From Grammothele lineata (lineage: Eukaryota > Basidiomycota > Agaricomycetes > Polyporales > Polyporaceae): DNA of 16,028 nt. Below, in pieces: positions 1 through 8,800 of the stretch. The DNA lies in the NCBI GenBank assembly GCA_002150815.3, contig NDFF03000294.1, positions 1 through 16,028 on the forward strand, written 5' to 3'. The position numbers and the translations under genes are program-made. The notes under the pieces were generated by a model, which saw only the letters and a list, made by a program, of their open reading frames with translations, made no database searches and had not been told where the DNA came from. Numbering within the stretch: the first letter of the stretch is position 1; every line of letters begins with the position of its first letter.

Positions 1-186
1 CCCCCCGCCACAAGCCGCAGCTCAAGCCCCAGCTACGTGGGTCCTTACGAGGACTTCCTGGAGTTGCAGAAGGACAAGTACGGCATGGACTCCGATGGTG
101 AGATTCGCGTCTACGACAAGTGGAGCGGCGAGGAGGTGGAGGATCCCATGGCAGGCGAAGGCTCGCCTGACGACACCGAAGTCTGA
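1..186 (+). CDS. C-terminal end of a retrotransposon ORF (partial)
   Basis: Frame 1 is open from the window edge to TGA at 184-186 and gives 61 residues. The tail is hydrophilic and acidic, with a readable stretch PYEDFLELQKDKYG followed by many D, E and G residues. I do not recognise a domain in so short a piece. Its assignment rests on context: the stop is followed within 20 bases by a purine-rich tract and then by a 417-bp sequence with LTR-like ends, which is how the Pol or Gag-Pol ORF of an LTR retrotransposon normally finishes. The alternative is the last exon of an ordinary host gene that happens to precede an LTR. The 5' part lies outside the window. Confidence 0.5.
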   Translation, partial: PPATSRSSSPSYVGPYEDFLELQKDKYGMDSDGEIRVYDKWSGEEVEDPMAGEGSPDDTEV

Positions 187-205
187 GACGCTACAGGGTA
201 GCGTC
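187..205 (+). other. Perfect 8-bp hairpin right after the stop codon
   Basis: GACGCTAC (187-194) and GTAGCGTC (198-205) are exact reverse complements separated by the triloop AGG, starting on the base after TGA. It could fold in the retrotransposon RNA. No function is known to me. Confidence 0.5.
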
Positions 206-223
206 AGGATAGAACGGGGGTAA
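206..223 (+). other. Candidate polypurine tract of the left retrotransposon
   Basis: The tract AGGATAGAACGGGGGTAA is purine-rich (two T and one C only) and ends directly against the TGTTACA start of the LTR. This is the position and composition of a plus-strand primer tract. Confidence 0.5.
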
Positions 224-640
224 TGTTACAACATTCCTGCCCGGTATTTTCTTTTCCCTTTCCCGTTTCTCAATGAGCGTAACCTCTGTACCATTCGGTC
301 CCGCGGCGGTTCAACACCGCTATTGTATGTATGACTCATCGCGACTCATTCTGAGTCATCGTCTCGCGCCCTCGTCCTTATTGTTCCTCCTTTCCCGCAC
401 AACCCATGGCTATTGTCTCGCATGTCCCTATATAGTCTGGGTCTTCCTGAGGATGCTCCTCAGTTTGACCTCCTTTTCCAATCGAGGCCTTTCTCCCCAC
501 AGAACCCCCGTGTGTCGCTCGCCCTCTACCACAGTGCTCGACTTCGCCTCTTCGGCGTACGTCTACCCAGATCCCTCGACCCTCGACCACGTGCGCTCGT
601 CGTACGTCCCATAGGCGCCCGCGCTGGCCTCGGTGTAACA
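224..640 (+). repeat. 3' LTR of the left retrotransposon
   Basis: The segment starts TGTTACA and ends TGTAACA, a perfect 7-bp terminal inverted repeat with the TG...CA ends of LTRs, and it is preceded by a coding end and a purine tract. Its length of 417 bp is normal for a fungal Gypsy or Copia LTR. It contains a TATATAG box at 429-435. The partner LTR is outside the window, so the call rests on ends and context. The first five bases after it, GCGGC, would be one copy of the target duplication. Confidence 0.65.
429..435 (+). promoter_or_regulatory. TATA box inside the left LTR
   Basis: TATATAG lies 205 bp into the LTR, between a plausible U3 and a pyrimidine-rich stretch, as expected for an LTR promoter. 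Confidence 0.35.
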
Positions 641-696
641 GCGGCAGTCCTGCGCAGGGGCAGTTCGGCCGGACACAAATCCCGGAGCCTTCCACC

Positions 697-914
697 AGTC
701 CGACCGGACACAAATCCCGGGGCCTTCCACCAGTCCGACCGGACACAAATCCCGGACCCCTCCGCTAGTCCGGCCGGACACAAAGTCTGGACAGCCATTC
801 TGGGGCAGCGGTCCAGTGCGGCATAATCCGTTACTGAGCGGTATAGCAGCTGGGTGGTCAGGCAACTGCCCATGGGTGTGGGGGCAGTCCGACCGGACAC
901 AAATCCTGGACCCC
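697..914 (+). repeat. Direct duplication, copy A (218 bp)
   Basis: This block matches 1021-1238 at a constant offset of 324 bp with only a handful of differences by eye (for example at 766, in the GCGGTCCAG/GCAGTCTAG stretch, and one base near 900). It holds minisatellite units plus a non-repeat insert containing the stretch CATAATCCGTTACTGAGCGG. Similarity fades beyond 914. Confidence 0.9.
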
Positions 915-979
915 TCTACCAGTCCGACCGGACACAAATTCTGGACGGTCATTTCGATACAACAACTCTCAAGTGTGGA

Positions 980-1011
980 CAGGGATACCTGCCCCTGCTG
1001 CAGTATCCCTG
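980..1011. other. Inverted repeat in the single-copy spacer of the minisatellite
   Basis: CAGGGATAC (980-988) and GTATCCCTG (1003-1011) are exact reverse complements around a 14-base loop. They lie in the segment between the two 218-bp copies, which is itself present once. Confidence 0.5.
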
Positions 1012-1020
1012 ACCAGGGGT

Positions 1021-1238
1021 AGTCCGACCGGACACAAATCCCGGGGCCTTCCACCAGTCCGACCGGACACAAATCCCGGACCCCTCCGCCAGTCCGGCCG
1101 GACACAAAGTCTGGACAGCCATTCTGGGGCAGCAGTCTAGTGCGGCATAATCCGTTACTGAGCGGTATAGCAGCTGGGTGGTCAGGCAACTGCCCATGGG
1201 TGTGGGGGCAGTCCGACCGGACGCAAATCCTGGACCCC
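1021..1238 (+). repeat. Direct duplication, copy B (218 bp)
   Basis: Second copy of the block at 697-914 (offset 324 bp). A further unit at 1246 keeps the offset with lower identity, and the array then decays into AT-rich sequence with a degenerate unit at 1281. Confidence 0.9.
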
Positions 1239-1369
1239 GCTGCCGGTCCGACCGGACGGTAAGTGTGGATATAATTTATTTTCCGACCGGAACCGATCGA
1301 ACAGTAACTACGGCTATTTAGGTAGTCCGTCTGAACGGTATTACAGGGGTATGATATGGCCATTGAGTG

Positions 1370-1764
1370 ATGGGATTCGCAACTTGCTGCCCCGCGGGTA
1401 CATGGAAGGCTTGGTAGCCTATTGTAAGCTCCACGACGAAGTTCTACAACCTCAAGTGAGCAGGAAGTCGTTCCCCTTTTCCCCCTCGAGGATCGTTGAT
1501 TTATGAGAGTCCACGTACGCTTAATGTGAGCAAGAAGATCACGAGGTGCGCGACAGGTAACCACTTAGGCATCCCATTGCGCACTTTCTCTTTTAAGATC
1601 ATGAAGCACTGAGCAACATAAACAAAGTAGATCCCTGAGGGTAAGCTGGTGTCAGACACCGAGAAGTATCTCCGTGTCCGACCGTTCATATCCAGCTTAC
1701 CCGTGATTACGAACTCTATGAAGAGCCCGACAAGGTTGGCATTCGGTTCTGAGAGATCTTCCAT
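1370..1764 (-). pseudogene. Truncated 5' fragment of a seven-helix membrane protein gene
   Basis: On the minus strand, exon 1 is 1764-1701 (64 nt), exon 2 is 1634-1519 (116 nt), and exon 3 starts at 1443 and loses similarity near 1370. Introns are 1700-1635 (GTAAGC...CAG) and 1518-1444 (GTACGT...TAG). The joined product starts MEDLSEPNANLVGLFIEFV, continues into the conserved NGMPKWLP block, and reaches NFVVELTIGYQAFHVPAG in exon 3. Exons 1 and 2 have exactly the lengths found in the paralogue at 12160-13560, and splice sites and frame are intact. Only about 25 of 54 exon-3 residues remain, and exons 4-8 are absent, so no functional receptor-like protein can result. It looks like a recently broken copy: the break lies beside the minisatellite, and the promoter side is preserved. 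ATG 1764 has a good context (AACATGG). Confidence 0.85.
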
Positions 1765-2312
1765 GTTCTAGGGGCTCTCCCGCAATTGACGGTAGGAGGA
1801 AACGTAGAGATAGGAAAGCGCGGTGGCGAAGGCGGAAACGGGAGAACCTGTGGCTATGTAGGCTGGAGAGTCCTCTCGTGAGCCTCTTTATTGGAGTCTA
1901 CACTCTCAGACGCTCCATATTCAGTGTTTGCGAACACATGGAAGACTAGATGTGCGGAGGGCTATGAATGGCACCCACTCCTAAACTTGATGAAACACAG
2001 ATCCGACTGTCAGACATGGTCTGGCACCGTGATGTATCCGGATTTAAATAGCTCGTGAACTGCCGCCCTCCCACAATAGGAGCCGAGTTTCGGGACGCGC
2101 GAAGTCATGAACGTCTAGGAGTCAAACATGGAAAACATAGGTGAAATAGGTATGTCAACGTCTAGAGCACGCATACCAAGGGAATGTAGGAGCGTACGAG
2201 GATGGGTGTTGAGTACTGAATGTGTGAGGCCGAGTAAATGCGTGTGACCTTGAGTAATAGCAGGACAAATCGGTCTGATAGAAGAAGCCGCACGGGTGCA
2301 ATACGACACTGC
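1765..2312. other. Intergenic region upstream of the truncated gene
   Basis: I see no credible gene here. It would have been part of the spacer between the truncated gene and the gene now ending at 12160 before the chromovirus separated them (548 bp here plus 67 bp at 12093-12159). It carries a TATA-like box at 1886-1893. AACGTCTAG occurs twice (near 2109 and 2158), with no clear meaning. Confidence 0.5.
1886..1893 (-). promoter_or_regulatory. TATA-like box of the truncated gene
   Basis: AATAAAGA on the minus strand ends about 122 bp before ATG 1764. The intact paralogue has ATAAATAG at nearly the same distance (129-136 bp) before its ATG, which suggests a shared core promoter. Confidence 0.35.
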
Positions 2313-2317
2313 CGACG
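2313..2317. repeat. Target site duplication, left copy (CGACG)
   Basis: CGACG abuts the left LTR and recurs at 12088-12092 just outside the right LTR. Five bases is the usual footprint of Ty3/Gypsy integrases. Confidence 0.95.
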
Positions 2318-2787
2318 TGTGAGGCCCGCGAGCGCTCGACGTCCGAGATACGACCTTGAGAGGAGCGCGGACAAGGTGTCGAGTGTCGAGAGAGGCCTAA
2401 CGAGAGAGAGTGGTCGGCACACGAGAGAGTGAGTAGGAAAATCCCGTATCCCGAGTTCTGAGTTCACCGGTATGATACAGGGGGTCTTATATACTACTGA
2501 GGGCCAGCCACCCGAGAGGAACTGTATAGTACCAGGGAACTCCGAGGGACCAATGAGAAGACTAGAATAGAAGTACGAGAGAATGTAAAGTAAGATGAAA
2601 CCTAAGGGGCTTGCGTGGCCTGGGGCTGACGCAAGCTAAAGAATGACAAAGCCGTAGGTAAGGGGTGACGCAAGCGCGAAGAGCTTGCGCAAGCCCGTAG
2701 CTACAAGGTACGGAGGACTCGATAGCACGAGGCTTCGGCTATCGATCCTGGACGCCTAAACGGGCAAGGTAAGCGCCTATCCTTACA
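2318..2787 (-). repeat. 3' LTR of the chromovirus (470 bp)
   Basis: In element orientation it starts TGTAAGGATAGG and ends GGGCCTCACA. It is identical to 11618-12087. It contains the same TATATAAG box (2493-2486), the paired GCTTGCGT/ACGCAAGC repeats (2609-2636), a second inverted pair GCAAGC/GCTTGC (2670-2688), an 8-bp stem TCGATAGC/GCTATCGA (2719-2745), and the palindrome CGAGCGCTCG (2329-2338). Confidence 0.98.
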
Positions 2788-2800
2788 CTCGCCCTCCAGG
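2788..2800 (-). other. Candidate polypurine tract of the chromovirus
   Basis: Read on the minus strand, the bases before the 3' LTR are GGAGGGCGAG, purine-rich with one C, directly against the LTR start TGTAAGG. It is shorter and less pure than typical tracts, so the exact primer limits are uncertain. Confidence 0.55.
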
Positions 2801-2856
2801 ACGCGTGCAAACGGGTCCTACTCACCCGCTTCCGCCGTCCGTTTCGGCGCCCGAAT

Positions 2857-5800
2857 TCAAATGTCCGGGCCGATGTTGTCATCGGTGAAGTGGAAGTCCT
2901 CGAGATGAGGGGGAGAACCACCCCGCCCGTTCGTTCCACTGCTGCCCGCCGCGGCGGGGCCAGGCTCGGTCCCCGCCATAGGTACGTCCTCATCCACGTT
3001 GGTGATATCTGAGTGGTAATATCCGCCCGTAACATCAGAGAACAGTTGCCGCAACATGTCACAAAGTATCTGCTCACCGCGGGCATCGTTCGTATAGGTG
3101 CCCGCCCCGGAGGGCCCGCTCCCGCCTGAACCGCCTGCTTCCGTGGTAAGCTCCTTACGCCCGCGCCGCTTCGTGCGGCGACACCCGCGCTCGGAAGACT
3201 GAGCATCACGACCAGCGTCACTGTTATCGGCGACGCGCCCAATGCGCCCTACCGCCACCCCAGTGTCAGCAGCCTGTGGGGGCGTCGAAGGAAGAGCCCG
3301 CTCACCAAGAAGCCCGCCTCGCCCGCGGCCCCTGCCGCGCACGAAGGCTTTGCGACCACGGCGCACCGAGCCTGTGAAGTCATGGGCTACGGGCGCCGCC
3401 CTGCGAACTGCCACGGGAGGGCCCTGCGAGCGCGTGGTCATCTCCGCCAGGCGCAGTTCGTGACGCAGGAAGACGTCGAACGCGCCCGCGGTCATCGCAA
3501 CGTCTGGACCAGCACCACCCGTCGGCACAGCCGGCGTTCGGACGTCCTGGTGGTGTACCCGAACCGGCGCCGGTGCGTAGCGGTTCTGCAGCCTGAACCA
3601 GTCCATATACCCCCTCGGCGGCTCTCCAGGCCACGGAGCGTTGTGGAGCTGGTGGGCTATGAGCTGCCCAGCGTACGCCTCGCAAGCGACGCGCTCGTCG
3701 AGGTTAAGCGGCCCACCGGCCGCGCCGTCTGGCATGTGAGCGAGAGTAGTGAAGCGAGAGGGATGAGGACGCAAGGTGAGATGTTCATCGCCTGCATCCC
3801 CGTCGTCTCTTATATACATGCTGCTCAGGCTAATCGCGGCAGCTTCAACAGAGACCGGCTCGTCACCGCGCGTCCCCGTCGATCGCGCGGCCAAACGGCC
3901 GACGCTCTGCACACCCAGTGCTTCGAAATATTCGGTCAATGCCTGCAAATGTCTCACATCCGCATATGGTACCCAGGTAACGTCCCCGGTCGTCCACTGG
4001 ACCTCGAATTCCGCATCTGATCCCTTACCGGAGTGCGACAGAATACGATCGACCGCCCACTCCCTAGGGTGCTCGCCAAACCCAGGCAACTGGTGAAACT
4101 GGCGGCCCGGGAAGCGGCGGTCATCGTTCGGGAAGTGCGGCCGCAACAGCGACGCGTGGAATGCGTTATGCAGTCCCCGCGCGCGCAATTCATCCGACAA
4201 ATCCAACTGGTACGTCGCACCCTCACTCAGCACCTTAGAGATACGAAACGGGCCCAGGTACTTCGGCGCGAGCTTGCGCGCGCGCCCCTTGGGTAAAGAC
4301 AAGTTCTTCGTCGACAAATAGACGAAGTCCCCTGCCTGAAAACCGGCCGCCCGGCGGTGCCTGTTCGCGTGAGTGGTCTGGTTAACCCTCGCGGCGATGA
4401 TCGCGTCGTGCGCGGCCATGATGGCTTCCTTCATTCGCTGAGCAAACTTCTGCACCCCAGGGTACTCGCACTCGCTTGGCCACACAAGCGAGCGCGGCAT
4501 CTGGCCGTAGTTGAGGTAAAACGGTGAGAATCCAGTGGTTTCAGACCTTGCCATGTTCATTGCCAGCTCTATCGCAGGTATCCGCTGAACCCAGTCCTTC
4601 TGGTCCGGCCGCACGCACTGGCGCAAGAGCTGGGTCATCGTGCGGTTCGCGCGCTCCGTCGCGCCATCCGACTGGGGATGGTATGCGGACGACAGACGCA
4701 ACTCCGTGCCCAACAACTCATGTAAGCGCCGCCAGAACGTGCTCGTGAACAGGGTATCCCGGTCACTAATTATCCTCTCCGGCAGCCCGTGTAATTTATA
4801 GACATGCTCGAAGACAACCTCAGCAATCTCTGCTGCACCATAAGTCTGTAACGTCGGTACGAGGTGCACCATTGATGTTAACTGGTCGATGATCACACAG
4901 ATCATATCGAACGACCCGTGCCGGTTCTCCGACGCCGGTAGCGGGCCTACAAAATCGATACCAATGTACTGCCACGGCCGCCTAGGCACTTGGAGCGGTT
5001 TCAGCAGTCCCAGGGGCCGCGCGGTCGCCGATTTCGTTGTCGCGCATACACTGCAGGTCCGACAGTATGCCGCGACATCAGAAACCATCGCTGGCCACCA
5101 CACCTCCGCGCGTAAGTACTCCAACGTCTTGCGCGCCCCTAGATGCGCTAAGATTGAGTGCGCGTGCCTCAGGAGGATCTCGCGCACCCGTCTAGTACCT
5201 ATCAGGACATCCGGGACACACAGCTGGTGCACGCCCTCCGCACGGACGTACAGTAAGCCGTCCTTGTACGAGAATGCCGGATGCTCATCGATTTTCTCCA
5301 CAATGCGGCGAAAATAAACGTCCTCAGTGTAGCGTCCACGCAAACCGGCTGGGAGCTCCATCCCCAACTCGCCCGCGCTATCAAGCACGCTGGAAGGTAC
5401 GTTTACCCCAATCTCGGCCTGCGTGTCCTCGTCCTGATCGCGTCCGGGGGATATAATATCCAGGAGCTCTGGAGGCGGCCCGTCGATCGGTCCTGCCTGC
5501 CCATCATCCAGCAATGCGGCCGCCTCTTCCTCGGACTCGTCGCCTCCGGTCGAGGCCGCCGCGTCGTCCAGGACTTCACGCGACACACCCTCGTGCATCG
5601 CGCGGTATGCTCCCGCTGCCTTAGGCTTAGCAGCCAATCGCGTCGAACGCCTCGGTGGTCCGTGCTCATCCACTATCGCCGCCGCGCCCGTGTACACGGG
5701 CCGGATAATATCCAGCACCCGCGCCACCGTTGGTACGCCACCGCCGTCGTCACCAACGAACTCAGATGGCGCGCGTTCGATCCCGGCCGGCTCGGCGCTG

Positions 5801-8800
5801 TATATGCGTGATAGGGCATCCGCCAACACGTTCGTCTCGCCCGGTATGTACTGCACAGCGAAATCGAATTCATTAAGCACGTCTAACCAACGGTTTTGAC
5901 GGCCTGATAACTCTTTCTGCGACATGAAATATTCAAGCGCTTTATGATCGGTACAAATACGAAACTTCGTCCCTAATAGCAGCGGACGAAAGCGCTTCAG
6001 GGACTCCACTATTGCCAACAGCTCCTGCTCGTGCACGGGGTAATTCTGCTGCGCCGAATTAAATTTCCCTGACCAGAAGGTGACTACGGCAGCCGTCTTC
6101 AGGTCCTCGCCCTGGCTGATATATCCACTAGCACCAGTCAGCGACGCATCAGTAACCAAGTTGATCGGTGGCGCACCTTCGGAATAGTCCAACGCCACCC
6201 GTCTCCTGTCTCGGGCCTCGTGGACGGCCGCCTTGACTTGTTCAAACGCACGCTGGTGAGTGGTCGTCCAGTCCCATGGTTTAGCCGTACTCGTCAGCGG
6301 AGCCAGGACACCCATCGGAATGCGAATACCTTCGCAGTCCGGGGCCAGGAACCCTACTGCGCCCAAGAAGCTGCTCAGCAACGCCTTCGTTGTCGGAGTC
6401 TTCCAGTTCAAGACCGAATCGACCTTGTGCGGGTCCATCGCGATTCCTCGTGAGTCGATCACATGTCCGAGAATCTTGAGTTTCTCCGCGAAGAAGTTCA
6501 TCTTATCAGCGCCCAGGAAGAACTTCTCGCGTCTCAGGACATCGAATATAATTCGTACGTGCTTCATATGATCCTCGATTGTGTCCGAATATATCACAAT
6601 GTCGTCCAGATAGACATCCATGAAGACCCCAATGTATGGCGCGAAGATGTGATTCATGACCGTCTGGTACGTCGTGGGACCGTTCACATCTCCTTGTTGT
6701 AAAACGAGGCTGACCATTGTGCCATCGGGCGTCGTAAATAGAGTCCGTGGGACATGTTCCGGTACCACACGGATCTGCTCGTAAGCGTCCTTCCCGTCAA
6801 TGATGCTTCGGTACTTATGCTTTACTACATTCCGCAGGATTCCCTCTATGTCCGGCAGTGGTGCGGACAGCTTGTGCGTGTTCGCATTCTGCTGACGCTT
6901 GTCCACCACCGTGCGCAGGCGCAAAATCCCGTCCTCTCGCGCCGGCTTCGGAATCATCAGCATCGGTGACGAGTTCACGCCGGAGGCCAGCTGCCATCGC
7001 CCGGACTCCAGGTAAGCCTTCTTCTTCTCATGCCAGAGCGGCCGTAGAGCGTCCGGGCATTTTGACGGACGCCATGAATAGACTTTCGTCTCATCAATCA
7101 AAGGAATCGTGTGGTTGACGTCCCGCAGCGGGGGCAGCGCGGCGCGCGCGCCATCCTGACATAAGTCTTCAGCCTCCCGTGCCAACTGTGCCCGCAACTC
7201 ATCCAGATTCTCTTCCAACAGTTTCGCTGCAGCCGACAAGATCACAGCCGTGTCCTCGCCATCCTGGATGGGAAGAGGGTCCGTAGATCCGACTACCACG
7301 CGCGTAGGATTCAGCCCGGAGACGACACGATGCTGGTATATAAAAGGTGTGCCCAGTATCATATCATAGTTGTCCAGGTTCGCAACGTCAAAACGCTTAC
7401 GACAACTGATTTCCTGGTAGGAGAAGTCGACTGTCGTACAGCAATTAATCTTAGAACGTGACCCATGGACCGCGAGCTGTACCGGTAAGGGTTTCTCAAG
7501 ATACTCCTTTTGTAAAGAGAGCTGATCGACGAGCGTTGTAGACACAAAATCCGCCATGGAACCACTGTCGAGGAGGGCCCGCACAGGCTGCCCGTTCACT
7601 TCGACAGCTATAACGATTGGTCGGGGCATCACACGTGTATAATCGGTTGTGCGCATTGCATTCCGCTCGACCCCAGGTACAGCGTTACTAGGTATGTCCT
7701 TAGACTTCCCTTTCCGCACTCGTCGGGGCCGCGCGCCGCACATCATGACATGCTGACGGCGCGCGCGACGTTCCTCAACCTCGCGTACGTACTCCATCAG
7801 GTCCTGCACGTTCCACCACTGCATGTGGTCCAAGACGATGTCTCGAAGGGCGAAGTTCGCCGCCCGAAGCTGCTGGTGGGTGATGAGATAGTTGACCCCA
7901 CTCAGCGCGAAGGTAAGCACGTACCCGTCGTCCTCGAGCCAAACTCTGATGATTTCATTCCAGTCAGTGTCATCGCCATACTCCTCGCGGAGGATGAGGT
8001 CGACATGTGCCCGTATCCAGTGCAGGGCGGGGTACGACTCGTCGGGTGCATCTCCTTGCGGAAATCGCATCCCCTGGTCTTCGCGCGATGCGCGCGAGAC
8101 CCAGTCGAGCCATGTAGCCCTCACGGTACGTTGTACATCCCAAGAATCGTCGTCCAGCTGAGCCCTGCTGACGCGATATTCACTCACCCAGCCCGCGCGT
8201 GCCTCGGAGTCATGTACTATGAAGGCGCGCTCCTCTGGGAGCTCCTCAACGAGGAAGCGCAGGTACGCGTCTGCGTCCGTCGCGTTCCTCGCGAAGTAAC
8301 TCACGAAGAGGGCCTCTAGGTACTCCTCGCAGTCGCGCGCGTGTGCGCGCGCCCATACGCCCTCCGGCGCACTCGGACGAGTCTCCTCGATCCACGCGCT
8401 CAGCCAGCGACGCGCGTGGAAGTCAAGCTCGTACACGTCCGTGCGCGCGATGACGCGCGACTCTCCTGTAGTCTGTAAGTGCACTCTGTACCCTTCTGGG
8501 TCTCGCTCGACGCTGACCAAGGTGTTGCGCCCCTCCGTCGACAGGTCTGGGAACTCGCGTTCGAGCTGCTGCGCGAACAGTGCCCTTAGCCAAAATATGG
8601 CGGGAAGGTCGCGATCATGTGTTTCGCCGGGAGGGAAGGCATGGCCCCACATGGGGTTCCCTTCAAAATGTATGTAGTCGTTCCATCCCTCCTGGAGCAT
8701 GTCCTCTACTGACCAGGTCGGATCATCCAGTTGTTCCCTTGTCACAACCCACTCCGCGACGTGCCAAGGGGGTGCTAGCATGTCAACGACTTCGAAATCG

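Larger units (their letters stand above)
661..1292. repeat. 35-bp-period minisatellite with a 12-bp dyad core
   Basis: The unit is about 35 bp and begins cAGTCCGACCGGACACAAAT. The G of the GTCC core falls at 663, 698, 733, 768, 887, 922, 1022, 1057, 1092, 1211 and 1246, with a degenerate copy at 1281. Spacing is 35 bp within groups, and 119, 100 and 119 bp across three non-repeat inserts. The core GTCCGACCGGAC is a near-palindrome; GTCCGGCCGGAC at 768-779 and 1092-1103 is a perfect 12-bp palindrome. The period is not a multiple of three, so open frames through this region change phase from unit to unit and do not indicate a protein. Confidence 0.9.

Noticed and set aside
661..1292. Regularly spaced repeats resembling a CRISPR array
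   Set aside because: Units abut in tandem without unique spacers of constant size, the host is eukaryotic, and no cas genes are present.
563..1564. Open frame of 333 codons on the minus strand with repeated CVRSD and FVSGRT motifs
   Set aside because: It is the translation of the 35-bp minisatellite, whose period rotates the frame; the recurring peptides come from different phases of the same DNA unit, and its start overlaps the truncated gene.
2223..2254. TGTGAGGCC and GACCTTGAG, both also present near the start of the chromovirus LTR, just left of the insertion
   Set aside because: Spacing differs (23 versus 34 bases) and nothing between or beyond them matches, so I treat it as coincidence and not as an old LTR remnant.
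3382..4020. Plus-strand 212-codon open frame, and similar ones at 7750-8319, 9751-10428 and 10747-11490
   Set aside because: All are antisense shadows of the Gag-Pol ORF, without recognisable domains, and reflect its GC-rich codon use.
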